This document shows, in pieces, positions 34,772-49,567 of a stretch of DNA of 64,000 bases. Origin of the DNA: Allodiplogaster sudhausi (taxonomy: Eukaryota > Nematoda > Chromadorea > Rhabditida > Diplogasteridae); the NCBI GenBank assembly GCA_945643635.1, contig CALZFC010000035.1, positions 1,069,001 to 1,133,000 on the forward strand, written 5' to 3'. The notes beneath the pieces are model-generated. The model did no database searches and was not told the DNA's origin. It saw nothing but the letters and a program-made list of their open reading frames with translations. Made by a program: the position numbers and the translations under genes. Every line of letters starts with the position of its first letter. Position 1 is the stretch's first letter.

Positions 34772-35296
34772 ATTTTTATTTGAACATGTCCAATAAATAC
34801 TACATCATAACGCATACTAATACAGATCATTATCAGAGTCATTACTTGAAAATGCAAGCCCTCTGTATGTGGGTTTATTAAATTGATAAGTGTACATACA
34901 TACCTACTACGTTCAATTACTCATCCATGTCCAAGTCACGTGTAGCACTCGAGCCTGCATTCTCTCGACACAACTTATCAAATTACTACCTTCCATGGCA
35001 TTTCGACACGTCAGGCAGGCTAGTCGCGAACAAGTCAAACTTTCTCTTTTCGTTAGAAATAGGTTACCTTCGGTGTAGCTCTCTTGCAAGCTCCCATTAT
35101 AATTAAAAGTTCTGATATAATTATGTAAGTTAGTACAATCTCCGAAAATTATGAGAGATTACAAGGCCCTCCCCTCTCCTTCACGGTTCAACCCGGCCTG
35201 CGAAGTAGCACCCGAAAATGAGAAAGCGTATTTTTAGTTCTTGACTCTCCAATTCGATCCTGCAATCATTATTTTTCGGTGTTCCTCCACCTTTAG
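34772..35296. repeat. Galectin 3' flank, duplicated
   Basis: The block around TTCCATGGCATTTCGACACG at about 34993 recurs inverted near 40745-40870, and more weakly at 18090-18210. These are the downstream flanks of the galectin copies. No gene seen. Confidence 0.6.
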
Positions 35297-37958
35297 ATCA
35301 GTGCGAATATCATTCCAGCTGATGCCAATCCTCTTGTCGGACGGCCAAGTGAGCCGGCGAATCGCGCCTTACCCCTTCTCTCGCTTCGGCATGCCACGTG
35401 GCATCTACTGGGACCTTTGGCAGATGTGGGCGAGGGTGCTCAATGAGACAATCATTGTCGTCAAGGGCGCAAGAAGAGGTTTCGTCTCATGCTATCGAAT
35501 TGTGATAATTCATCGTCCATGAAATCGTGATTTGATACAACTCATGATTTCCTCTCTGATGGCCCCTTTTTCCTGACAGAAGAGCGTGGTCCTGACTCGG
35601 CTGGCTGGCATCCCGGACTGCTTGGAGAGATTCAGAATGGCTCCGTTCATGGCTCACTCGTTGACCAGGTTTGAAATTTCCGCCAAAATAGACATTCAAA
35701 TCTTGTCTTTTCACACATATGCGCACTCAACTCACTCGTTCTTCCTAGAACTACCGTCCTGAGCGTCTGCGTGACTTCTACTTCACTGTCACGCCGATCG
35801 TGTTCAGCCTTGTTAGTATCAGCTTTCCAATGTTGACATTGAAGGCCAGGGAAGTATACCAGGGTTTCATTTTGTTGTTATTGTAGTGGAAAAGAAATTT
35901 GATATCTCTGATTAAAAGGCTCCATAAAATCGATTTCCTTGTCCCGCAAAGCTTCTTAAATTACGATACCAATCCCAGACATCCTGATGCTAAAAAAAGC
36001 ACTTTTCTAACCACTTTCAGGAAGCCTTCTACGAGCGTGTCCGCCGCTCTGAGAATCGTTCCCTCCTCGCCTACATTGTCTTTTCATATCCCGCCTTTGC
36101 TATTCTTCTGCTTCTTCTCAGCATCGCCGTTGCCCTTCAACATTACGCTAAGAGTAGGTTGTATAATACAGGCCGTTTTTATTTATTTTATTTTTCTCCT
36201 AAATCAATAGCATTTTATACTTGGCTAATCATTTTTATGTCTACGTGCATTTCAGGACAAAAGATAAGAATTCGGATTGACGCTGGATTCTATGCGGTCG
36301 CTTTGATTGTGCTCGCTGCCGTTCACTCGGCCGCCTTCACTGGCAACACGGCTGTGCCATCGACGTTGCCGCCGACGTCATTTACAATTATATTTTATAT
36401 AATAAAAAAATAAACATCTCAATCTAAACTAGCCTGTTTTACTCAATTCAATACTTAAATTCTTCTTCTTCTTTATATATTTAAATGTGGATAATACTAC
36501 CTTATAGTAAAAATTAAATAAGACGACACCCATTTTCAGGAAGTTCATGGACTTTATCAGTCGAGTCCGCAGCGGGCAGTCAAGAGTTGTGCTTGACAGG
36601 TACTTTGAGTATGGACCGATTCAAGAGCTCATCGGCTACTTGCCCACGAAGTTTCGTTTCGCTAGCTTTGACGAAAAAGAATTTGTCAGGTTTCTTTAAC
36701 AGCCAGAAAAAGAAAGATAAAAGAAGATATTCATTAGCAGATATAAAAGAACAATTTTAGGAAGAAGCTTTGAGCGGTCAAGGCCCGCTATTCGTTGGAA
36801 GCGGAATGCAGGGTGCAGTGAATGAGGTAATAAGCATGCAGCTAATAGAACATCGAAAAGCGGATTCACTTTGTCATTTAGCCTATTTTCATTCTTTTTC
36901 AATGCCCCACTCATGGCTTGGAAATTTTGAAGTCGAAATTTTTTTAGCGTGAATAAACTGACCATGAGAACAAAAAAAGAATAATTTGTTTTCATAAACT
37001 CTATCCCAAATGAACAAAACGGGGCCACCGATGTCCTTTCAAATGTTTAAATTTAAAATAAATTAGCCAAGTTACCAATCGCTCTTGAGTTATGCAACCC
37101 GAAAGAGCCCTCGGCAATGTTTGCTGGACTCGACCAGCTCTTCATCGTTGATCCGGAGAAGCCATTCAAGTTGCCATGCAACGTCCAACTGTCAGGGAGC
37201 ACTCCTAGAAAAACAGACAAAATTGATATGATTAGAAGACGCTGCAAACGTTAAAATATACAGGTTTTTTCTCGAGTTGTTTTTTTTAAAGAAACGACAA
37301 ACGCAAAAAAAATGTCATTGTCACTTGAAGCATCTCTATACGTATATAGTGCGATCAGTCTCTCATATATGAACAATGGCTTATCGGAAAGCATTTTGTA
37401 ATTTATACTACTCCATACGAGAACTCTTCTTCAGACTGGACGCAGGCGATCTAATCAGACAGCATCAGTCCTTTGACCGTTCTCAATCTCTCTATGACGG
37501 CGGCCTTTTCATTCCATTTCCGTCAACTTTGTACTATAGGTCCATGCTCTTTATAAATACTCATTTTCAGTAACTCATAATTGCCGGACTCATAAAAAAC
37601 AATCTGATGATTCTTCCAGCAAAAGACGATTTACTGCTCGGCAGCACAAAAGAATGTCCGTTATTGCGCTCGGGATGTTCAATTTGGACCGGGTTAATTG
37701 ATTATTTCATAATAGTTTCTTTTGTTAGACATCGTTAAGGGTGTGTTCCTTTCCACAATCTAATTCCAGATTGAGACTTTCTGGTGGCGCCGCTATTCGA
37801 ATCGTCCAAAGTTCGCGAATAATGTACGAAAAGAAATAAGCGCTCGCCCCATCGACACCGTCTCAATGCGATTGAATATCTTCATTGCCCTTGGACTCTA
37901 TGCGGCATCGTCGATTGTTCTTTTTTCCGAAATTGCGTTCCATTACTGCAGAAAGTGA
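35297..37958 (+). CDS. Divergent ionotropic glutamate receptor-like (IR-like) membrane protein
   Basis: Probable ligand-gated ion channel subunit. Exons about 35297-35478, 35580-35668, 35749-35811, 36021-36153, 36256-36376 and 36540-36689 join in frame; then about 36763-36825, 37075-37195 and 37770-37958. Order: half of a ligand-binding lobe (GIYWDLWQMW, GLLGEIQNGSVHGSLVDQ, RDFYFTVTP), a first membrane segment (LLAYIVFSYPAFAILLLLL), a second hydrophobic stretch ending FTGNTAVPSTLPP, like the M3 region, a second lobe (KFMDFISRVRSGQSR), and a final membrane segment (NIFIALGLYAASSIVLFSEI) before TGA. This lobe-TM-TM-lobe-TM plan suggests an iGluR/IR relative. Residue identity to named receptors is low and the exons from 36763 to 37600 are not phase-proven. 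It is N-terminally short; more exons may precede. Confidence 0.5.
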
Positions 37959-38038
37959 CCAAGTCTTCAAGAAGACCGTACTCATTACCTATATGCAGAT
38001 AAAGTCGAAATAGAGTTTTCAAATGCAACTAAAGGTGA

Positions 38039-38303
38039 CACCCAACGAATCCATCGTGACATTTTGAAAAATGCAACCACCCAACGAATCCATCGTGACA
38101 TTTTGAAAAATGCAACCACCCAACGAATCCATCGTGACATTTTGAAAAATGCAACCACCCAACGAATCCATCGTGACATTTTGAAAAATGCAACCACCCA
38201 ACGAATCCATCGTGACATTTTGAAAAATGCAACCACCCAACGAATCCATCGTGACATTTTGAAAAATGCAACCACCCAACGAATCCATCGTGACATTTTG
38301 AAG
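38039..38303. repeat. 39-bp minisatellite, about seven near-identical copies
   Basis: The unit starts CACCCAACGAATCCATCGTG. Copies are virtually identical over 265 bp. Since 39 is a multiple of three, open frames run through on both strands (for example KNATTQRIHRDIL repeated). It lies 80 bp after the receptor-like gene. Confidence 0.95.
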
Positions 38304-39300
38304 GCACTTCAAATGTTGATTCAAGGAAGTGAGGCATGCAGCAACATGCATACATCGTACACTCTATGAAGCAAACACACGCAATAGTGCAAGAAAGAAA
38401 AGTAAAGAGGAATATGACACAACTTAGTTGCCTTGTCACTTTAAAAATTTTAACAGCGTGCACGGAAGCTCACATCACTTACACGTATTGTAAGTGCTCG
38501 ACAAAGTGCCGATGTGATAAATTTGCATATTAAACTGAGTGCGCAAATTTAGAAGGAGGCGTTTATGTATGTATTTATGTAAAGGTAGGGTGAAATTCAA
38601 CTATATTTACAGCATTCCTTCTGAATGTCGTTATGCAAGAAATCCTCTAATTTCATATGTCATTGACTGAATTCGTTGCCGAATGATAGACGGAGCGCAG
38701 CCAATCGTTTAAGCTTCATTCCCACAGAGTTGGAGAGGGTGGTGGAGCAAATTCGTAACCTATTCCATATTCCATGTTCCCTTCAATGTTCTTAACACTC
38801 TTTCTTCAATCGTTCTTCGTGCAAACAGTTTCTCTCAGAAATTATCCGTCGCGCGATGCAACCTCCAGTGATGCTTCCAAACCCATTCGCTACATTGCAA
38901 TGTCGATATACATACATATATTTCCTTGATATACACTTACCTCCACAATCTACTTCAACCTTTCCTTCTTGATGCTCTCTTTAGCTCTCTCGCTCTCTCT
39001 CTCAATGCAAAGCACTTGAAGAGAGCCAATTGGATGCTTAAGGTGGTACACATGATTGGCAAAAAGAAGCACTCGAGTCCGTGGTCGTTGCCGAACAAAA
39101 AGAATACCAATCTTAAATGGACCGCTCGAATAGGCTTGGATGTCTGCAGCAGAGAATGGATCTTTAAATGTGGTTTCTATTCGGCTCATTACCACTTATT
39201 AATATGCAGTTGCCAGGCTCCTGTCATTTGATTATGTTTTCTCGCGTCGATCTCTCTTCCTCTATTTTCCTTTTTTTTGTGCTTGCTCCTCCTCAATTCA
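38304..39300. other. No supported gene; possible edge of the receptor duplicate
   Basis: AT-rich spacer. Short hydrophobic words near 38800-39000 may be remains of the duplicated receptor but cannot be aligned with confidence. Confidence 0.35.
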
Positions 39301-39329
39301 ATTCATGCCAGTTTTCTCTCTTTTTCTCG

Positions 39330-40260
39330 ATTAATTGGTATGAAGAGTCTAACTTTAGCTTCTCACTAATCGTCATACACACGATCTTCAGCTTCCACCA
39401 ACTAGCAGCATACATCTGCTACTCGACAATTCGGCATCAAAAAAAATGTAAGAATCCTTTGTCTCGTTTTACTTTATTTTGCACACAAAGCGAAAATACC
39501 CATATGCTTTTACTCTATGGCCTCTACTCTGATTTCGTCGGACGCGCAGTCCGTTATTTGGCCCAGAAGACATGCAAATCGCACTTAATAAGGTACAGCA
39601 GATTCCCTCTTTAATTTTCTTTTTTTTTGTCAGAACCACAAGCCCATTCATTTTTCGCCATGCTCTTATTATTGCTACTATTTAATACATTAGTTAAGTC
39701 ATGAAGAAAAAGGGTAATGCTCTACGTGCGCCCGGCTATATTCGTCATTCTGAATCACATCTTCATGGTAGATCCCGACCAGCCCTACAAGCTTCCACGC
39801 CCCTTCAGTTGTCAGTTCGATTCCGACATACATATGTATGTATGTCCAAAGTGAACCGAAATCACTATCTCTTTAGAATGGATCCAGGCGATTCTGTATG
39901 CTGGAGAAAGCCTTCATTCGATCGCTGCTCATCGCGCTTGCCGATTGTGGTTTCTTCATTTCTTTTTCGTTCAACAATGTGTTTCTAAATGTGCAAGAAA
40001 GCATTCATTTTAATTTCCGGCCTCCCTTCAACGAACGACGGTTTTCTGCTCGACAGGGGAAGAGAATGGCTGTCATCGCGCTGGAAATATTCCGTTTGAA
40101 GCAGAATTGTAAGAAGCAATACACCTTCTTTCACTATGCAAAGCATTTCAGCTGAAATATGGTAGCGACGCTTCACGAATCGCTCCGAATACAACTATCA
40201 GCCAATAAACTGAACATTAACATCACCGTTATGCTCTATGCTCTCTCGCCACTCGTTCTT
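39330..40260 (+). pseudogene. Decayed second copy of the IR-like receptor
   Basis: Scattered blocks match the gene at 35.3-38.0 kb in order: FSLIVIHTIFSFHQLAAYI (membrane part), LLYGLYSDFVGRAVRYL (like EYGPIQELIGYLP), FMVDPDQPYKLPRPFSC (like LFIVDPEKPFKLPCN) and INITVMLYALSPLVLLK (final segment). Frames shift between blocks and stops intervene. Confidence 0.5.
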
Positions 40261-41040
40261 CTCAAGGAAAGATATGTATGTTCTATCAGAAATTGCGCTG
40301 CGCGAGAGAGGCAACAGTTTATGATGTTTCTAAAAACATACAGAATATTAAATGCCGTAAATCCTTTTTGGTAGTTGTTTACTCTTTTCATTTGATACTC
40401 AAACGTTGAATAAAAAGTAATAATAGTAAGTATGGCCCATTGCTTCGTAATCAAATTAATTATTATACACAGTAAATAAAGGAGAAAAAAAGATAAATAA
40501 CTTATCTTCACGTGTTCATCTGTAAATACAAAAAAAAAAACGAAAGGTGAGCACGGCCGCCAGTATCTCCCTGAAAATCCCACCAAGATTATTATGATAA
40601 TAATAGTATTTGACGCTTCCGTTGATGAAAAATTGGGTGCTTCCTTCAATTCACTAATTCCACCGTGAAATGCTAACTGTGCAGAATCCCATGCAATCTT
40701 GTTCATTTGTTACATCAATGTGAACAACATGAATAGTTAGGCAAGGCTGGCTGACGTGTCGAAATGCCATGGAATGTAGTAATTTGATAGTTTGGGTAGA
40801 TAGAATGCAGGGTTGAGTGCCACACGTGACTCGAGCACGGATGAGGAATTGAACGTAGTTGGCATGTAAAGTACCTTACATGTTCCGCCAAAGTTTATGC
40901 ATGTACTGACCGTATGCTTGCTTTTTTATGTACATGCTCTGATAAAGAAGTAAATTATAATTGCAGGCGTTATGATGTAGTATTTATTGGTCATGCTCAA
41001 GTAAACAATTTTATTCCCGAAAAAATGGGCGTTCGTCCAA
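40261..41040. other. Spacer with inverted galectin 3' flank (40740-40870)
   Basis: The end of this stretch mirrors 34850-35010 and precedes a minus-strand galectin end exon. No other gene seen. Confidence 0.5.
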
Positions 41041-41042
41041 GA

Positions 41043-41186
41043 CACGCAGTGCTAAGCGAACGTCGAGGCTCTCCAGGGAGACTGAGCCGCTGAAATCGAT
41101 CGACTTGTAGATCTTAGGGTGGGTCTTATTGTACGCTTGGCGATGCTTGAACGTATGGATCTCGGTGTCGTTGATCAAATTCTTTA
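41043..41186 (-). pseudogene. Galectin last exon, inverted fragment
   Basis: The minus strand reads LINDTEIHTFKHRQAYNKTH and ends SLESLDVR, then runs on without the usual stop (LALRVLDERPF). It is a second-domain final exon from another copy, joined head-on to intron sequence of copy 3 at about 41186. Confidence 0.75.
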
Positions 41187-41259
41187 GAGATTCCTTGTTG
41201 ACAGCGCTGTGTGCAAGATACATATATGTACTACCAAAAACCAAAATGACTCCTTGCAG

Positions 41260-42485
41260 CCTCTCTCGTGGGACAATCTGGCCGCCAGACCCGGCGACCT
41301 GATCGAGCTGCGATTCCGGCATGTCAAATATTTTGCAGTAAAATTGTATTATTATTATTATTTCTCTTAAAAGATTTTTTAGAGGTATTAGTTGTTCATT
41401 AATTAGAATAAAAGCAAGAAAACTAAAAGAAGAAGAAGAATTGCTTCTCTAGATTTCGCGAGGACAACTTCGAACTGAGCATCAACGGCAGCCAGCTGGG
41501 CTATATCATGCACTACGGCAATTTCAAGGAGTTCAACTCCTTTGAGGTCGAGATCGGTTCAATACCAAAAATAAATAAATAAATAAAAATAGAAAAGATT
41601 TTAGGTGTAAATAACTCTCCCTTATAGAGAGAGTCTTAATCCCGACAAGATTGAAAATTCATATTCATAGCTCATGGGCGACATTCAACTCACGAAGATT
41701 GAACTCCCCGGCAGGAAGAACGATATTCCGTTCACCAATGCTTTCCCGGGCGGCTATCTGCGTATTGGTATCCGAAAACTCATTCACAAATTGTTTTTCC
41801 TAGGCAAGCGGCCAAAATGTATACAAATAAACACCTTTAGGGCAGAAAGTCGAAGCGTTCGCGAAGATGACCGGGACGACGTTCTCCTTCAACTTCCTTG
41901 GCGATAATGGAGACATTCTATTCCACGGGAATCCCCGGAATACGGAGAGGGTTTGGTGACACTTTCGTCCTATATGGAGGAGATTATCAGAAAATAATTA
42001 ATTCACTTTCGCATTTTCGCGTTATTCACTGAATAATTTACAAAAAGTTAGAAGCCTTCAAAGAACGGCGTGGCCAAAATTCTCTACTGTAGCTGATGGC
42101 CACTCTCTTTTACTCCTCCTCCCCTCAGATTGTGCGCACCTTTAAAGTGGGTGGTGGCAACTGGGCGAAAGAAGACATAGAAGAACCACGCCCGTTCCCG
42201 ATCAAGAACAACGTCGGCTTTTATCTGACCTTCATCTACGACAAGGACCAGTTCAATGTTAGCCTAGTAACATTCATTGTTTTTTTTAATTTTAACATAA
42301 TTTCCTAAGAAATATTTGCTAATTTTTTAAATACATTATTGATTGATTAATGTATACAAGTTGAGATTTCAATCAACGGCGAACCAATGAAACCGTTTGC
42401 TCATCACGATAAGGAGCGCAACTACACGGCGTTCTCCATTGGCGGCGTCGTCCTTGAGAGCCTCGGCATTCGCGAAGCACTGTAA
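41260..42485 (+). pseudogene. Galectin copy 3, N-terminally truncated by an inversion joint
   Basis: Six exons keep an open frame: 41260-41318, 41453-41546, 41671-41767, 41841-41950, 42129-42257, 42366-42485. Domain 2 is complete and has the better sugar-binding motif of the set (FHGNPR, then NWAKEDIEEPRPFP). The two first exons, with the start of domain 1, are absent because the locus is joined to an inverted galectin exon at about 41186. An AATAAA follows at 42531. It may be transcribed, but I see no start. Confidence 0.8.
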
Positions 42486-42599
42486 TTTATATGTAACCAC
42501 TACAAAAATAGCACCGCAGGGATGTATCGGAATAAAAATTTTCATAATTTTCATAAATTGGGAATTCGGAAGAGAAAAAAGGTCGGAATTCGGAATTCC

Positions 42600-43250
42600 G
42601 ATACACCCCTGGTTTGTAAAGCTCTGTTGGCAGTGACCATTGCGATCCGATGGAAGAGGCAACAACGACCGCTGAAAGTACCGAGCTGTTAGTCGAGTTC
42701 TCCAAGAAATATCTTTTCTATATACTTTTTTTTTTATTCGCGCATCGGGCCAATGTGTTTGATGGAATACACGGGGATCTATCACATGGAAGTGGGCGAT
42801 CGATGGGCACCGGCGAGTTCGTCGAAGTGGCCGACGAAGATTAGGCAGATATTATCCCGGCCAGCCAACGGTTTCTCCGGGAGCAGCGTCGATTGATAGG
42901 AATTGAAGATGCGCGGATCGGGGCGGGGGGCGAACTTGTCATTTAAACAAGGGAGCGAATGAAGAGCGGCGCCACTTGCCACTGGGCCACCCCGCCCCTT
43001 TTTTTCTATATACTATATGTATGTAAAGCTGCTCTGTTTGCAGTGACCATTCCAATCTGGTGGAAGAGGCAACAACGACCGCTGAAAGTACCGAGCTGTT
43101 AGTCGAGTTTTTCAAGAACTTTCTCTTCTATGTATCCATTTTTTTAAAATATTTATTTAGCCTTCTTCAAATAACAGTTTCCCTCATTCAGCTCGCTTCT
43201 TCTCGCCGTCGGAGTCGCCGTCGGCTTCCTTGCCCTCCCCATGTGATAAA
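42600..43250 (+). repeat. Tandem duplicate carrying a short coding-like exon
   Basis: 42616-42730 and 43022-43145 are near-identical. Each holds, after a GCAG acceptor, a frame including EEATTTAESTELLVEF. After the second copy, CAG is followed by SLLLAVGVAVGFLALPM-stop, a membrane-tail-like end. It may be the 3' end of a small membrane protein with one duplicated exon. Family unknown. Confidence 0.4.
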
Positions 43251-43255
43251 CTCTA

Positions 43256-44260
43256 TATTTTGTGTGAATAATGATAAAATGAGGGTGAGAAATAAGATTT
43301 AATTTGGAAGTACGCACAGATTTTATTTTAAACGCTTATAAATCTGCTGGTCCAGTACAATTCCTTCATATTACACAGGTCGTCCTTTCGCGTCTCCTCA
43401 TTCATTCGTTAGAAGTCTAGAGAAAATATTTACTAATTTTGAACAATATGCACACGATTATTCGGACAATTTTTTAAAATTTAACGCAAGGGCTGGTATT
43501 TATATCTAACAAACTAGACTTTCATGTGAGACGCGACCATCCCGAATGTTTGTTTCTGGCAGAACTTACTTAAAGGAGGCGAAAACTCAAATTTTTTGCT
43601 ATAAGGATGATTCTGTGATTGTGTCCGGATTGAGCTTGCGAAAGCATCAGTAAAAATTCAAATTTACTCAACTAAAAGTAAAAGGAGTAATTTGCATCTG
43701 AAAAGAGTCGCCTGATCATGAGGGAATATTAGTGATTTGCACAGAACTTTAAATTTAACATTAGTCCCCTGACCAAATTACGGCCAAACAGGTATTCCGA
43801 GCATATAGTGACCGGCGACCGTGAAATATGGTCGTAAATTATATGCCGGCATATTCATGATGCACCAAACGGACGCTAACCGCCAATTTGAAATCGCCCA
43901 ATCAAACGCATGTTTTAAGAGAAAACATTTCGAAGCAAGCATCTTGGCAAATTGCCAGGATCACGTTACTCAAACCCACCGTAGTATCTGATCGGCCATT
44001 TCGTGTTAAGAGTCTCCGAGTTTAAGCCTCCTTTAATCGAACAAGAGCATGATGAAACGAGATGTTTTATCCCCCTTAGAAGTCCTTTAAGCAACACATT
44101 ACTTCCTGTATAGAATTGCAAAAAAAACATTAAAGTTTTAGGATGGATGCACGTCATTGCTCCATACTTTCTTGAGATATACTTAGAAAAATTTTGGCAA
44201 GACATTGCTCTAAACAATAAAAGAATTTAAAAGTGAACATTTCCAACTTTACAGTTTTAT
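43256..44260. other. No supported gene
   Basis: AT-rich spacer. Short open frames lack coding character on inspection. Confidence 0.4.
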
Positions 44261-44269
44261 AAACCTTAA

Positions 44270-44664
44270 ATGTTGAGGGAGCTCAGGCAACGTATTACAG
44301 AGAAGGCTATGATGAGAGCAGCAAACAACTTTTTTTTAATAACAGTAAACACCAATCCAAGCTTTCTTTCCGAGAAGAGCTCAACTTCATCCAAAATTTT
44401 GAGGCTAATTACTCCTCTAATAAAACAATTTGATGCCAGCACTTTTATTCAGCTATTTCTCAATTTTTTCAGGTGCCAATGTTGCATAATAATGTTCATT
44501 CTTCTATGAATCAGCAAATGGCTCAGCTGAACTTGCCGAATCAAGTGGCTGTAGTAAAATCATCGATAAAACAAGGTCCTCGTAATAGATGTATGTATTT
44601 CTCGGTTGCCTGGAAAGAACTGATCAGAAAGCTCAACGAGAATATCGATAATATGGAAAAGTGA
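44270..44664 (+). CDS. Hypothetical short protein, low support
   Basis: A possible two-part model: MLRELRQRITEKAMMRAANN from 44270, then after TTTTTTCAG at about 44472 a frame VPMLHNNVHSSMNQQMAQLN to a stop at 44664 (SVAWKELIRKLNENIDNMEK). Composition is only weakly coding. No family recognised; it may be noise. Confidence 0.15.
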
Positions 44665-45188
44665 GATCTTCGGTGTGTCCTTCAGTCTGCAGACTAACAC
44701 AAATTAAGCACGAAGCTATTGTGATAAGAAGAATTTCGATAGAAAATGAGCCAAAAGCAAAAGCATATCCCCGAACAAACAAGTTCATCTTCGTGGGAAG
44801 ACCGTGAAACGTAAAGTCTGAGAAACCAAATTTAGCTATTTTTCTTCTTCTCCCGTTATTCATTTCCTAGACAAAAGCAAAGATATATTGAGAAATATAG
44901 CCAGAAATAACAAAGTAGAATAATGTAATTTATTTTCAATAAGAAAGAAGGAATGCTCACTTCATATTGTGTCTGTCTGTTAATTGTGTTTTCCAAGAGA
45001 AGAAGTAGCCATGACGCAGCGAGCAATTCCAGGAAATATCAAGCCATCAAGAGTATCATTTTATGAGTAATTGCTGCTTACTTTGTTTATGAAGAAGAAA
45101 AAGGAGGGATGAGCCATCTCTCGTTTTCTTGGAAGATGAGAAGGTTTTTTTCAAGTCTTCGAAGACCCGCCCTCCTGAGTTCGCGACG

Positions 45189-45196
45189 CATAAAAG
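45189..45196 (+). promoter_or_regulatory. TATA-like box of the cathepsin gene
   Basis: CATAAAAG lies about 215 bp before the start codon, leaving room for a CT-rich 5' untranslated region. The DNA upstream (44950-45060) is repeated at 28000-28090. Confidence 0.35.
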
Positions 45197-45404
45197 AACA
45201 CTACCGACATCCATTTCCGCACAGTTCTAGATAAAAAAATTTTTCTTTGCCCACTGTATTTCTTTCATTATTCTCTCTTTATATCTTTTGTCTCTCCTAT
45301 CTGTCCTCTCTCTTGCCTCCCTCTTTCCTTCCCCCCCTCTCTCTCTCTCTCTCCTCTCCTCTCCTGGACCAAGTCCACGACACTTTCCACAAAATTTTAC
45401 CAAG

Positions 45405-47976
<2,572 letters not shown>

Positions 47977-48081
47977 ACATGACCATAGTGAAACGAGATA
48001 TAAAGGCTTTCTATGCAGTGACGCAGTGCAAACACATATCAAACGCGACTTTGCAGTTTAAGTTGGAAAAGCTTTAACAAC

Positions 48082-48087
48082 AATAAA
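48082..48087 (+). terminator. Polyadenylation signal of the cathepsin gene
   Basis: AATAAA lies 105 nt after the stop codon. Confidence 0.65.
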
Positions 48088-48099
48088 GATATAAAAAAA

Positions 48100-49473
48100 C
48101 GAGGTCTCTCTCTTTCATTCTCTCACTGTCTCTCTATCTCTCTCTGTCTTTCTTTCAATCTGTTTCTCTCTCTCTCTCATTCTACCTCTGTCTCTCTTGT
48201 AATCTTTGTCGTTGTACTTGTGATGTTCTTTCTGATTGATAAATAGTAAAGGATGCTATATTTTGAAAGGAGGAAGCGACGCAGAATAATAAGATAAATA
48301 GAGAAAATGACGGGAGATACTGAAGAACGAGGAGACATAAAGAGTGGCAAAGAAATCGTGAAAATGAAAGGTAGCCGGAGATAGATAGAGAGTAGGAGAG
48401 AGAAAGAATTGGAGAGATAAAGAAATGGGGAGAGATAGAAACCAGGGGGAGAGGTTGGTGGGGAGTCTTCCAATTAGCAGTGACCGCATGTCTTTAGGCA
48501 AACAAGCATGTAAAGGAGGGTGATCACCGAAAAATATTTAAAGCAGGTTCGAATAGTCGCGTCTGCCCTGTGATTCCTCACTCTTTTCGCGTGCTATTTC
48601 GTAGGTCGCACAAACCCACTGCGTGAAAATAGCACGCGCGAATGAGAGTGCGAAAGGCCGCGGCAATTTGAAATATCAAATAATTTTTCAGTGGTTGCCC
48701 TCCTTTAAGACGAAGGGGCATAGATACCCGCCATTTTATTATTCTTTTCATGCGTTTCTCGTTCATTTTTGTGGTTCGCCATTGTATTTCTTTCAACTAA
48801 ACTTGCTGATGCTGCTTACTTGTTGGTGATAAACTTATTCGATTGCTTACATTATGCGTAAGAGGGCACAAAAGGTAACATCATACATCATAATATCCTG
48901 CAGCACTCTGTCCGATCTGTTCTATTGATAGTACAACTCTTCGCGGGATTTTCTTTCCTCTCTTTGCATACTATGTAATATTTTATTGTCCATCCGATTT
49001 TTCATCTTATCTTGTTACAGATACAAATGTAGTAACTGTCGCCATACATGCGACTCACGAATAACTACTCTGATAGTCATAAATGAAATGTACATACATA
49101 TGTACTGTACTGACAAATCTACTTCATTTCCCGTCACTTAAAAAGGTATGCCAAAAGCACTTTCCTTACAAAAAAAAATCTTCCGTATAAGCGTTCATAT
49201 TCTGTGGCAAAACTAGAATGACTGTAATATTCAGAACTGGTGATTCTCTGAGTTGACGTACTCGGTACTAACCCAGTAGAAAACGTCTTCTATGGTGTCT
49301 CTTTCAGAGTGTTTTTTTTTCTTCTAAGAAATTTAACAAGGAGAGGCAGCACCGATGGCGACAAACACATGTTCAGCAATATTTTTTTCAACTTTTTTTA
49401 ACAACGATTACCTCGACGCCTGACGGTGTCGTCCACGAGAGCAGCAATCTAATGGTTGGCTAAGCCTCTTTAC

Positions 49474-49509
<36 letters not shown>

Positions 49510-49567
49510 GAGAGAGAGAGAGCGATTGTGTGAAGCTAATTAGAGTGAGACATAGAATGATAGAGAA
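48100..49567. other. No supported gene; CT and GA tracts
   Basis: CT-rich (48103-48200) and GA-rich (49478-49525) low-complexity DNA. A 36-bp piece at 49201-49236 recurs at 49853-49889. Confidence 0.5.

Noticed and set aside
38039..38303. CRISPR array
   Set aside because: Units are contiguous and identical with no variable spacers, and the DNA is animal.
37985..38463. Repeat protein genes (MSRWIRWVVAFFK and KNATTQRIHRDIL units)
   Set aside because: Equal opening in several frames of both strands is what a 39-bp period produces; no promoter, start context or leader was seen.
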